From Dallia pectoralis (taxonomy: Eukaryota; Chordata; Actinopteri; Esociformes; Umbridae), in NCBI GenBank assembly GCA_029465975.1, contig CM055737.1:22136077-22200076 (forward strand): a stretch of DNA of 64,000 nucleotides, given 5' to 3'. Positions 9,701 to 18,142 of the stretch are shown piece by piece. How positions within the stretch are numbered: the first letter of the stretch is position 1; each line of letters opens with the position of its first letter. The position numbers and the translations under genes were made by a program. A model generated the notes under the pieces. That model saw only the letters and a program-made list of their open reading frames with translations. It ran no database searches and was not told the origin of the DNA.

Positions 9701-10155
9701 TCTCAGAAACACACTGTCCTTTGCTATCCCCGCTGTCTTTGGGTGTCAGAAACACGTTCTCCTCCCAGATGTACTCCTCCCGGGAAACATAAGCTCTTTT
9801 TTTTTACCCTGCTCGCTGACCTCTGGGCTCAGAAACACACTGTCCCTGGCCTTTCCCCCTGTCTTTGGGTGTCAGAAACACGTTCTCCTCCCAGATGTAC
9901 TCGTCTCCCGGGAAACATAAGCTCTTTTTTTACCCTGCTCGCTGACCTCTGGGCTCAGAAACACACTGTCCCTGGCCTTTCCCCTGTCTTTGGGTGTCAG
10001 AAACACGTTCTCCTCCCAGCTGTACTAGGGTGCCGGAAACACAAGCTCTTTTTGCCCTGCTCGCTGACCTCTGGGCTCAGAAACACACTGTCCCTGGCCT
10101 TTCCCCCTGTCTTTGGGTGTCAGAAACACGTTCTCCTACCAGCTGTACTCGGCTG
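6725..10155. repeat. Higher-order satellite array, 125-bp monomers in 250-bp dimers
   Basis: CTGTCTTTGGGTGTCAG recurs at 8112, 8236, 8361 and 8485, so the monomer is 124-125 bp. Two types alternate. One has ATGTACTCGTGTCCCGGG...CATAAGC...CTGACCTCTGGGC. The other has CTGTACTCGGCTCCC...CACAAAC...CTGCCCTCTGG and a TTTGCTATCGCCG end. The higher-order unit is thus ~250 bp. Each monomer contains three sub-repeats (~36, 41 and 47 bp) built on GAAACAC. Between 6725 and 7850 a variant carries an extra ~30-bp TTGGTCTCACTGTCC block. Copies differ mainly by oligo-T length. Confidence 0.95.
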
Positions 10156-10262
10156 CAAAACTCCCAGGGCTGTGTGAAATGGGATCGCGGGTCACTCGGA
10201 CCCGCTCAATTCGGGGTGTGTACGCGACGCGAGGACAACGGCTGGGGTTAGATGCCGGGGTT

Positions 10263-10297
10263 GTGAGTTCGAGCCTCGCCCGGTGCGGTGGTTTTTT
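10263..10297 (+). other. tRNA-like T-arm plus oligo-T, unit 1
   Basis: GTGAG-TTCGAGC-CTCGC (one G-T wobble) at 10263-10279, TTTTTT at 10292-10297. Same module as at 808-841. Confidence 0.5.
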
Positions 10298-10498
10298 ACA
10301 CCCTCGGCGATAAATACTAAAAAAGATAGTAATAACAGATGGACAACGGTGAAACATGCCCACGTTGTTGTATTTCGGCCTCCTCTTTTTTGCAAAACTC
10401 CCAGGGCTGTGTGAAATGGGATCGCGGGTCACTCGGACCCGCTCAATTCGGGTGTGTACGCGACGCGAGGACAACGGCTGGGGTTAGATGCCGGGGTT

Positions 10499-10533
10499 GT
10501 GAGTTCGAGCCTCGCCCGGTGCGGTGGTTTTTT
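10499..10533 (+). other. tRNA-like T-arm plus oligo-T, unit 2
   Basis: Same stem and loop at 10499-10515, TTTTTT at 10528-10533, identical spacing to unit 1. Confidence 0.5.
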
Positions 10534-10732
10534 ACACCCTCGCCGATAAATACTAATAAAGGTAGTAAGAATAGATGGACAACGGTGAAACACGCGCTCG
10601 TCGTTGTATTTCGGCCTCCTCTTTTTTGCAAAACTCCCAGGGCTGTGTGAAATGGGATCGCGGGTCACTCGGACCCGCTCAATTCGGGGTGTGTACGCGA
10701 CGCGGGACAACGGCGGGGTTAGATGCCGAGGT

Positions 10733-10768
10733 GGCGAGTTCGAGCCTCGCCCGGGCACGTGTTTTTTT
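10733..10768 (+). other. tRNA-like T-arm plus oligo-T, unit 3
   Basis: GGCGAG-TTCGAGC-CTCGCC at 10733-10751, a perfect 6-bp stem like the one in the 253-bp unit, followed by seven Ts at 10762-10768. Confidence 0.5.
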
Positions 10769-11140
10769 ACCCTTCCCAGATAATTACTAATAATGATAAA
10801 AATAATAAATCGATTACAGGGAGACACGTGCACGTTGTTGTATTTCGGCCTCCTCCTTTTTGCAACACTCTGAGGGCTGTGAAAAGAGATCGAGGGTCAT
10901 TCTGACCAGCTCGACTCGGGGTGTGTACACGATGCGAGGACAGCACAAGGGTTATACAGCAATATGCATGGGCACCGCACGGGAGGTTCATTTTAGGGGG
11001 GGCGTTTTAAAATCCACACCCAAATTGGCACAGCACACAACCCTGGGAAGCAGTGTAATACAGACGAAGGAAATGTAAGGCGACTGTGTATTGTGAGTTC
11101 TCACTATTTGTACAATGTTCCATACTCTGCATACGTACAA

Positions 11141-11390
11141 GCTCTCTTGCCCTGCTCGCTGCCCTCTGGTCTCAGAAACACACTGTCCTTTGCTGGTCTC
11201 ACTGTCCTTTTCTGTTCTCAGAAACACACTGTCCTTCGCCATCGCCGCTGTCTTTGGGTGTCAGAAACACGTTCCCCTCCCAGCTGTACTCTGCTCCCGG
11301 GAAACACAAACTCTTTTTGCCCTGCTCGCTGCACTCTGGTCTCAGAAACACACTGTCCTTCGCCATCGCCGCTGTCTTTGGGTGTCAGAA
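11141..11390. repeat. Satellite fragment running into the gap
   Basis: Two monomers of the 125-bp satellite, including the TTGCTGGTCTCACTGTCC variant, ending at the N-gap. The 150 bp before it contains another CAGCACACAACCCTGGGAAGCAG start (11031-11053), so a truncated 253-bp unit precedes it. The array probably continues into the gap. Confidence 0.85.
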
Positions 11391-11890
11391 NNNNNNNNNN
11401 NNNNNNNNNNNNNNNNNNNNNNNNNNNNNNNNNNNNNNNNNNNNNNNNNNNNNNNNNNNNNNNNNNNNNNNNNNNNNNNNNNNNNNNNNNNNNNNNNNNN
11501 NNNNNNNNNNNNNNNNNNNNNNNNNNNNNNNNNNNNNNNNNNNNNNNNNNNNNNNNNNNNNNNNNNNNNNNNNNNNNNNNNNNNNNNNNNNNNNNNNNNN
11601 NNNNNNNNNNNNNNNNNNNNNNNNNNNNNNNNNNNNNNNNNNNNNNNNNNNNNNNNNNNNNNNNNNNNNNNNNNNNNNNNNNNNNNNNNNNNNNNNNNNN
11701 NNNNNNNNNNNNNNNNNNNNNNNNNNNNNNNNNNNNNNNNNNNNNNNNNNNNNNNNNNNNNNNNNNNNNNNNNNNNNNNNNNNNNNNNNNNNNNNNNNNN
11801 NNNNNNNNNNNNNNNNNNNNNNNNNNNNNNNNNNNNNNNNNNNNNNNNNNNNNNNNNNNNNNNNNNNNNNNNNNNNNNNNNNNNNNNNNN
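11391..11890. other. Assembly gap (500 N)
   Basis: Fixed-length run of N. The left side ends in satellite and the right side begins in the fold-back repeat, so the join is through unresolved repeats. Confidence 0.99.
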
Positions 11891-11901
11891 AAGCAGCCGC
11901 C

Positions 11902-12032
11902 CTCTTGTGGCTGCTTGCAGCATGTTCAACAACAGCGCAGCGTGGATCGGTGAGTGATGTTACTGAGGTGTAACATCACTCTGGGATCCACGATTTCACT
12001 GTTGTTGAACATGCTGCAAGCAGCCACAAGAG
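11902..12032. repeat. Fold-back (palindromic) repeat, copy 1
   Basis: The left arm (CTCTTGTGGCTGCTTGCAGC..., 11902-11935) is the reverse complement of the right arm (11999-12032) over 34 bp. The loop is itself palindromic (GTGGATC...GGATCCAC and GAGTGATGTTAC/GTAACATCACTC). The whole could form a ~130-nt hairpin. No target duplication or coding sequence seen. Confidence 0.8.
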
Positions 12033-12830
12033 AGCGACCGCTATCAGCCACCACCAGCACAAGTGGCCCGCCACCTGCTGGGCATTATACACATATGCAG
12101 TTATACAGGACACTGCCGCACACAAAAGAAGCGTGGTGGGAGTACATTAAACTAAAGTTTTAAACAGGGCAAAACGATTTATATAATATCACCCACATAA
12201 AGTGTGGGTGGAAACTCTGTGCCTGTGAAAAAATTAATCAGGATCTGTTTGCCCTCATCCAACTATCTCTTATAGCAACCATGCAGCAACACTCTCTGAA
12301 ATGTTTAATCTATAGCTGGATATTAAGTCAATGTATTTATGGAATTAAAATAATATTGGATATTAAATTAGTTTCGGTTTGATAATATCTCCTACAATAA
12401 AATGACCAAATGGATTTACGTTTCTGTCTTGCTCCTATTTCTCCCATGGCAGGCGGTTGCTCATTTTAACAACATCATTTGTATAAGTTAAAACTGCGAA
12501 ACATGCATTTTGCATGAGTAAAATCATTTTGAATGGAAGGAACATTTTTAATTTGAATTAATTGACAGTTAATATACTACTGTGTGTGGCGATAATAATA
12601 ATAATAATACTACTAATAATGCTCTATATGGCCATTCAGCATCGAATGAAACTCAATTGACCATCCACAATAAACACATAATACGATGATCAGTATAGCG
12701 ATCTCCAAAAACGTTTAAAATTGTCAGGGCATGTGTACATTATTAACAATGAGCCTTTATTAAGCCTTGTACAATGATTTGTTAAAGTTTGAGGCACGCT
12801 TTGAGTTTCTGGAGAATCGTCATTTTGGCC
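12033..12830. other. AT-rich unassigned sequence
   Basis: No ORF or known repeat recognised. Contains AATAAAATGACCAAATGGA followed by TTTACGTTTCTGTC at about 12397, a motif that recurs at 13005, and a short AATAATAAT run near 12595. Confidence 0.5.
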
Positions 12831-12971
12831 CTCTTGTGGCTGCTTGCAGCATGTTCAACAATAAGCGAGCGTGGATCCGGGAGTGATGTTACTGGGTGTA
12901 ACATCACCCTGGGATCACGATTTCACTGTTGTTGAACATGCTCTGGCTTTTTGCAACCACAAAAAAGCAGC
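12831..12971. repeat. Fold-back repeat, copy 2
   Basis: Second copy of the palindrome at 11902-12032, with the same GTGATGTTAC/GTAACATCAC core. The right arm is intact only to GTTGAACATGCT, then diverges. The following ~45 bp (AATAAAATGACCAAATGGA..GTTTCTGTC) are shared with 12397, so the repeat unit is larger than the hairpin. Confidence 0.75.
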
Positions 12972-13656
12972 AAGTGATCAGCAGTTCGATATTATCTCCC
13001 GAAATAAAATGACCAAATGGAATTACGTTTCTGTCCCTGTACAACATATATATGCCTGCCTAGAGTGAATATCATAACTGGGCTGGTTTTGTGAATGACA
13101 GTTTTGATTTGGTCACTCCAACAATCCACTTTGACCGTTCCCTGTTCATATCCCACGTAACTAATGCTCAGGCAAACAAAATAGACTTGTGTCTGGACAT
13201 GTTCCGTTATTTTAATCTACCCCGTATCGATTGGAAAATAAACAGTACTGCTATTATCAGTGTTGTTATGAATGTTTCACTTATTCACTGTATAATGATA
13301 TTAACTGGAGTGGTTTAAGTTGTACAAACATGGTACAGTTAACTCTTTACAAAGTAATGCAATGTTAACCCTTCTGAAATGTATAATCTATAGCTGCATG
13401 GATAATAAGTCAATGTATTCATACGTAGTCATGATGTGAGGAACCGTCAATACTACAGACCACCTGATAGGATATGTCTATATGTTCCCTGTTAACCCTG
13501 GATTTCCACTGGGTATGGGTTAGCATATACATTTATATTAATTGATATGATAATAATTGATAAATAATTAATTCAAGTGACTGACTCTGTTCAATTTCTG
13601 ACACAATAAAATTAACTAAAAGAATCAAGTTTCTGTCCTGTCTCCTTTGGCTCCCT

Positions 13657-13753
13657 GGGTTAGGGTTAGGGTTAGGGTTAGGGTTAGGGTTAGGGTTAGG
13701 GTTAGGGTTAGGGTTAGGGTTGGGTTAGGGTTAGGGTTAGGGTTAGGGTTAGG
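13657..13753 (-). repeat. Interstitial telomeric repeat (TTAGGG)n / (CCCTAA)n
   Basis: About sixteen GGGTTA units on the plus strand. Read on the minus strand, the sense strand of the neighbouring PLE-B, it is (CCCTAA)n lying 19 nt beyond the terminal stem-loop at 13773-13789. Confidence 0.95.
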
Positions 13754-13868
13754 TAAAGGAAAAAATGGATTACACCATCATAGATGGTGCAAATCAATAC
13801 ATTAACTTGTATCCCTCGGCCCATCAGGACTCAACCCTCCCCGGAAATAGCACTGAATCTGTGGTTTA
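13754..13868 (-). mobile_element. PLE-B 3' terminal segment (outer copy)
   Basis: A 115-bp segment also present at 15804-15918 and, in block B', at 33389-33505 and ~35443-35555. Near its end it carries a perfect stem CACCATC-TAT-GATGGTG (minus strand, 13773-13789) followed after 19 nt by the telomeric tract. I interpret it as the 3' untranslated end of the Penelope-like element. Confidence 0.65.
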
Positions 13869-14439
13869 ATAACATTTCCTTAGTGGGATCCCATTGACAT
13901 ACTAGCATCATGTCTGACTAAATCACAATCACTGACCCTGGAAGGGCAGAAGGACCCTGTTTAGCATTAGTCCAGTCAGTATAGTACATGAATACATTTC
14001 TTCCCAATACAGTCATAAATTAGAATACACAGGGGATACTATGTGGTGGGGCACAAAAGGCCCTGTACAGTGATATTATATGGATCCTTCAGCGGAGGAA
14101 ATCTACATCTCCCTGTGTCCGTTCATCTACTGTATCCAATACGAGAGCCACCAATTTCCCAACATATCAATTAGACTGTTCAGTACACAAATCAGATCAT
14201 AACTGACCGCTGGACCACACTGTAGGGATCAGAGGCACCATCCTTGGGCCAATTATATTATGTTCAGTCCTTGTTGGAGGCCAAGAGGGCCCTGCCTGCT
14301 GAGTCATGGGTCTCCTTGGTTCCTCACCGAGGAATTATGTTCCTAGTTCTCCCAGTCCTATTTTTAATAGGGTGTAAACGGGTAAAAAAACCTTTAGAAT
14401 TGACCTCCTGGGACACTTCTCTGTTTCCGCAGTACCCAC

Positions 14440-14637
14440 GGTGAGGGTAGGACAGAGGGAGGGAGAATAGAAGTTGGTGGGAGAATGAAAGAATAAGGGG
14501 TAAGACGAAAGTAGAGAGATGCAGCCGTCTCTCCCGTGCTCCTGGTCAGCATCCCGTCACCCGGTGGTTATCTGGTCCAATGTAGACACCTTAGCCGTCA
14601 TCCCAACAATGGACACCCGGAGTCGCTGACGCGCCAT
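14440..14637 (-). pseudogene. PLE-B ORF1 remnant
   Basis: On the minus strand an ATG at 14637 opens a basic peptide beginning MARQRLRVSIVGM. In the cleaner copy at 33996-34265 it continues with CLHWTDNHPGDGML. The HWTDN..ML pattern resembles the C-terminal HWTDNTAKRML of the SGNH-like ORF1 in PLE family A, so this could be an internally deleted ORF1. Weak but repeated in both blocks. Confidence 0.35.
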
Positions 14638-14792
14638 CTTTAGTTCAATGTTATCATCACTACACCGGAGGAACTCGCTGAACTAGTCAAAAAACGCTAT
14701 AAAAATACACTATAAAAATAATAATAATCCGTGATGAACTGAGTAATATATTTCTTTTATTTTCTGTACACAAGTATTTTCAGAAAAAGCAA

Positions 14793-14821
14793 CGTTTCGA
14801 CCGTACATTGGTATTCATCAG
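14793..14821 (-). ncRNA. Hammerhead-ribozyme-like core (mutated stem II)
   Basis: Minus strand reads CTGATGA, a stem-II region, then GAAACG, the two conserved hammerhead strands. Here stem II is ATACC/GGTC, with one mismatch compared with the intact GACC/GGTC at 34420-34448. Hammerheads are known in pseudo-LTRs of Penelope-like elements. I could not identify stem III or the cleavage site. Confidence 0.4.
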
Positions 14822-15291
14822 GCTTATAACTGGGTATTAACTCACATGCCATGTTTGCTTCTAGAGTGCGTGGCGACAAAGAGAGAGATATGGTCGGTCC
14901 CGTGCATTTGTAACACGAGACCTGCCTGGCTCGCTGATATTGTACTTTAACCCAATGACATCATCAATACGAGACTCAGGTCAAAGGTAAGTAAGCGCCA
15001 TTGTAACCGGACCAAAACAATAACAGACAGGACCCCATCTCTCTCCCATGAGCCTTCAACACTCACCTGGCACATCCCTCCTCAGACATCACGAATACAT
15101 AATAAAATCAACTGATTATTAACATCTCCTAGAACAGTAGTGACTACATAATATATACATAATTAAATTGGTTTTAAATAAAACACAAATTATAATATTA
15201 CCTAACAAGGTTTTATGATATTCAAAATAAAAGAGCTGGGTTAGGGTTATCCCTTAGATTCTCATCTTATAGCCCATACATGTCCTAGAAA

Positions 15292-15700
15292 TTAGGGTTA
15301 GGCACGGAAGTAACTAATGGTGTGTTCCCCACTGTTAGGGTTAGATATCACGGCCAACTGGTTAAGGTTAGGTCAGAGATTAGGGTTAGTTATAACCTCT
15401 AAGGTCTCCTCCCCTATACTATAATTAGCCTCCAAAGGTTAGGTTCAGGCATAAGGTCGAATGTGAAGTGTAGGATATCACAGGCTACCGACCAGATTAG
15501 TATGTATAGGTGACCACTGTTATACCATATCCCAAAGGTTAGGGTTAGGCACGGAGGTAGTCAATCGTGTGTTCCCCACTGTTAGGGTTAGATATCACGA
15601 CCAACTGGTTAAGGTTAGGGCAGAGATTAGGGTTGGTTATAACCTCCAATGTCACCTCCCCTAAAAGGGAATTAGCCTCCAATGGTTAGGTTAGGATATC
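15292..15700. repeat. Tandem dimer (~244 bp) rich in telomere-like GGGTTAG motifs
   Basis: TTAGGGTTAGGCACGGA, then GTGTTCCCCACTGTTAGGGTTAG and ACTGGTTAAGGTTAGG, occur at about 15293 and again near 15538. The second unit is slightly shorter. Isolated TTAGGG-like words recur throughout. Also present in block B' at about 34925-35330. Confidence 0.7.
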
Positions 15701-15800
15701 ACAGGTATGTATAATTGAACCTTGTTGTAATGACCTTTTTCTTATTTTGCAGATACCGAAAGGAAAGAGCCCTGAGGCAGCCGGTGGACAAGTGCGAGCG

Positions 15801-15918
15801 GGTTAGGTAAAGGAAAAAATGGATTACACCATCATAGATGGTGCAAATCAGTACATTAACTTGTATCCCTCGGCCACACCCAGGACTCAACCCTCCCGGA
15901 AATAGCACTGAATCTGTT
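15801..15918 (-). mobile_element. PLE-B 3' terminal segment (inner copy)
   Basis: Same 115-bp segment as 13754-13868, with stem CACCATC-TAT-GATGGTG at 15827-15843 and 19 nt to a single CCTAACCC before unrelated sequence. On the minus strand it directly follows an RT truncated at its active-site motif, so this copy has an internal deletion. It lies upstream of the outer copy in head-to-tail order. Confidence 0.65.
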
Positions 15919-17012
15919 TTCATTTATCATCTAGGTATCTAAAGTAGTGTGTAGGTTTTAGGGGGCACTTAGTGAAGGCTGTTTCTTCCCATTCAGCCAT
16001 GTATATGTCTGCATATGCTGGGGCAAATTTCTTTCCCATTGCTGTGCCTTTTATTTGCAAGTAGAATTCCTGGTTGAATTCAAAGTCATTTTGTTAGGCT
16101 GATGTTAAGCAGCTCTAGTAGGAGCTGTGTCTGGTCTGTTGTCCTCTGGGTATTTGTTGAAACACTCCTAACTGCTTTTAGTCCTGCCTTTGTTTCTATA
16201 TTGGTGTATAAGCTGTCAATGTCAATTGTGAACAGAAATGAGTTTTCTTCCACTGTGGCATTTTTTATTTTGTTAACAAAGTCATGTGTGTCTTTGATAT
16301 AGCTAGCATGGCGGCATGCTAGTGGATTGAGAAGTAGTCTATGTATTCAGCTACTTTGTAGCTTTCACTGTTACAGTCAGATACTATGGGTCTCCTGGGG
16401 GATTTCAAATGGTTTTGTCCATGTATCAGGTGTTTTGTGGATTTTGGGAGGAGGTAGAATATTCTGGCTCTAGGTGTGTCTTCGCCCATGAGATATGTCC
16501 ATTGTTTTTGTGATTTTTGGTCTACTAGTAGTTGTTTTAGAATGGTTCTGATCTTAATTGCTGTGTTTGTGTATATAGGGCCTGATAATTTTTGTAGTGT
16601 TCCTGGTTGTTGAGTTGCCTGTGGGCTTCCTGTATGTATTGTTCCTGTCCATTATTACAATTGCACTGCCTTTGTCTGCTGGTTTAATTACAATGTGTTT
16701 GTTGGACTTAAGCTCTTTTAGGGCGGTTATTTCTTCCTGTGTTAGGTTTCTATTGTCCCTGTAGATGTTTGGTGGTATTTGAGTTAATGATTCTCTATCT
16801 GTCCTAACAAGTTGATTGATCTGTCTCGGTAATTGGGTGGGTTTTGGTTCCCAGTTTGATTTGGGTGTGAATGGTTGTTGTTCCCTATTGGCATTTTGTT
16901 TCTCTTGGAAGAATGCTGCTAGTTTCACTCTTCTGTGATATTTCTCAGTGTCTTTATGAGATATAGCGGGCAATATGTACCTGTATCCGCGCTTCCTAGG
17001 GCCGGGCACCAC
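15919..17012 (-). pseudogene. Penelope-like RT fragment, family B
   Basis: Minus-strand remnant of a PLE reverse transcriptase, which copies element RNA at a nicked or exposed DNA end. From 17012 down it reads KYHRRVKLAAFFQEKQ, then SNKHIVIKPADKGSAIVIMD, the hallmark N-terminal block of PLE RTs. Then come FTIDIDSLYTNIE (motif A, near 16197-16245) and KNDFEFN..KGTAMGKKFAPAYA (near 16010-16090). It ends at YLDD just before 15919, where the 3' tail begins, so the RT C-terminus and GIY-YIG domain are missing. Several frameshifts. Upstream of about 16953 it diverges from the second copy. Confidence 0.85.
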
Positions 17013-18142
17013 TCTTCAGCACACCACTAACGTCTTTAAAACACTGGGACCTCCCGGTTACTGATGACACATTTAATCATGTATTTGTTTTCGGCTGCAA
17101 TATTTGTTATAGAGCTCCACCGGGGCCGCCATTTCTCGGGGAAGAGTTTTCACGGAGACAAAACAGAAGGCACGCGGTGAAAGATCTCCAACGAGAAGAG
17201 CTCACGAGTAGATTCATTCAACGGTACTGGGATGCAACATGTGATGCCACGAGTCCCTCAGAGACATGCCTCTATACTCACCTCCTAACCTCTAACCTCT
17301 GGCCCCTAAATCCCTGCCTCTGTCCCTGGGTCCCCTACCTCTTCCAACCCTGGTTCCTGCTCCTTCCCATACCCGCAGTTTGCACGCCATTCGGGCGGAA
17401 ATTTAGGGAAAGCACACCAGAGCCATCTGGGGAATGTGTGATCAAATGAGGAGGAAAGTTGAGAACACTGTCTTCTGATCTGTATTGGTACATTTTATTT
17501 ATTTCTTATATATTTTTTATGTTTACTCACCAAATTATCTTCGCATGCAGTGGGATACCAGGTCATGGCACTTATTGAATCATTTTATTATTTATGATTG
17601 TACTTTTAGCACTTATTATATGTATACTAGCACTTATTTTATATATTTTTATTATATGTATTATGCCTAGTGGATGACTATGCAGTCTCCTCTTTCTCTC
17701 TACTTTATCCTCTTTCAAACACCCTCTTCTAATTTACTAGTTATACAGTTATTTTAAACCCAACTCACTAGCTCCCAAACACAGTGTATACCTGTGCCTA
17801 ACCTACATCAGTAAGCACAATTCATCATCATACAATCCGTGCCTAAACTTACCCAGCAGCACAGGTGCCACTCCTGATTTTCCTCATAAAGATCTCTCTG
17901 TTTCCTTGTTATCAGTTCCCAATTCTAACCTCAGCAAGTACCTGTGCCTAAATCCACCACAGTGGCACAGGTGCCAAAACACAAACTCCCCCTGTTTAAT
18001 CTTGCAGCACTATCTCAGCCTGAACTCTTTTTATGATCTGCGTAAGACATAAGGTGCCAGATATAGCCCCTGCCGGGCGCATTTTGGAACATTGACTTCT
18101 TTAGTGCTCTTACTGTTCACTCCAATTCCTAACTCTACTAAC
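17013..18142. other. Unassigned sequence
   Basis: No recognisable gene. Contains a C/T-rich stretch (17275-17370), an AT-rich part (17485-17660), and several CCTGTGCCTAA..CACAGGTGCC-like repeats between 17790 and 17980. It may include the 5' flank of the PLE-A copy that starts near 18143. Confidence 0.5.

Larger units (their letters stand above)
10156..10990 (+). repeat. Tandem ~237-bp repeat with tRNA-like T-arm, three copies and a partial fourth
   Basis: Unit starts CAAAACTCCCAGGGCTGTG at 10156, 10393 and 10629, with a diverged start at 10862. Each full unit has a hairpin GCGGGTC-ACTCG-GACCCGC, then GGTTAGATGCC, a T-arm with TTCGAGC loop, a run of at least six Ts, an A/T-rich AATAATAA-type stretch and CGTTGTTGTATTTCGGCC. 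It abuts the satellite array on the left inside a satellite monomer. The fourth copy lacks the T-arm. Confidence 0.85.
13127..16965. repeat. 3.8-kb block B, copy 1 (PLE family B with flanks)
   Basis: Near-identical, apart from many 1-3 base indels, to 32768-36619. Contents in order: unassigned sequence, telomeric repeat, PLE-B 3' tail, degenerate ORF1 end, hammerhead-like core, telomere-like dimer, a second PLE-B 3' tail and a minus-strand RT fragment. Left and right flanks differ between copies, which fixes the duplication borders at about 13127 and 16953-16965. Confidence 0.85.

Noticed and set aside
7763..10177. An 804-codon open frame across the satellite
   Set aside because: It runs through the 125-bp repeat in rotating frames, helped by oligo-T length changes. 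The peptide is just the repeat translated in three phases, with no start context or domain.
10263..10297. A functional tRNA gene
   Set aside because: Only the T-arm is convincing; acceptor, D and anticodon arms cannot be paired, and no A-box is at proper spacing.
11086..11973. Long frames crossing the first N-gap
   Set aside because: They are open only because N codons are not stops; the same applies across 37618-38117 and 53566-54065.
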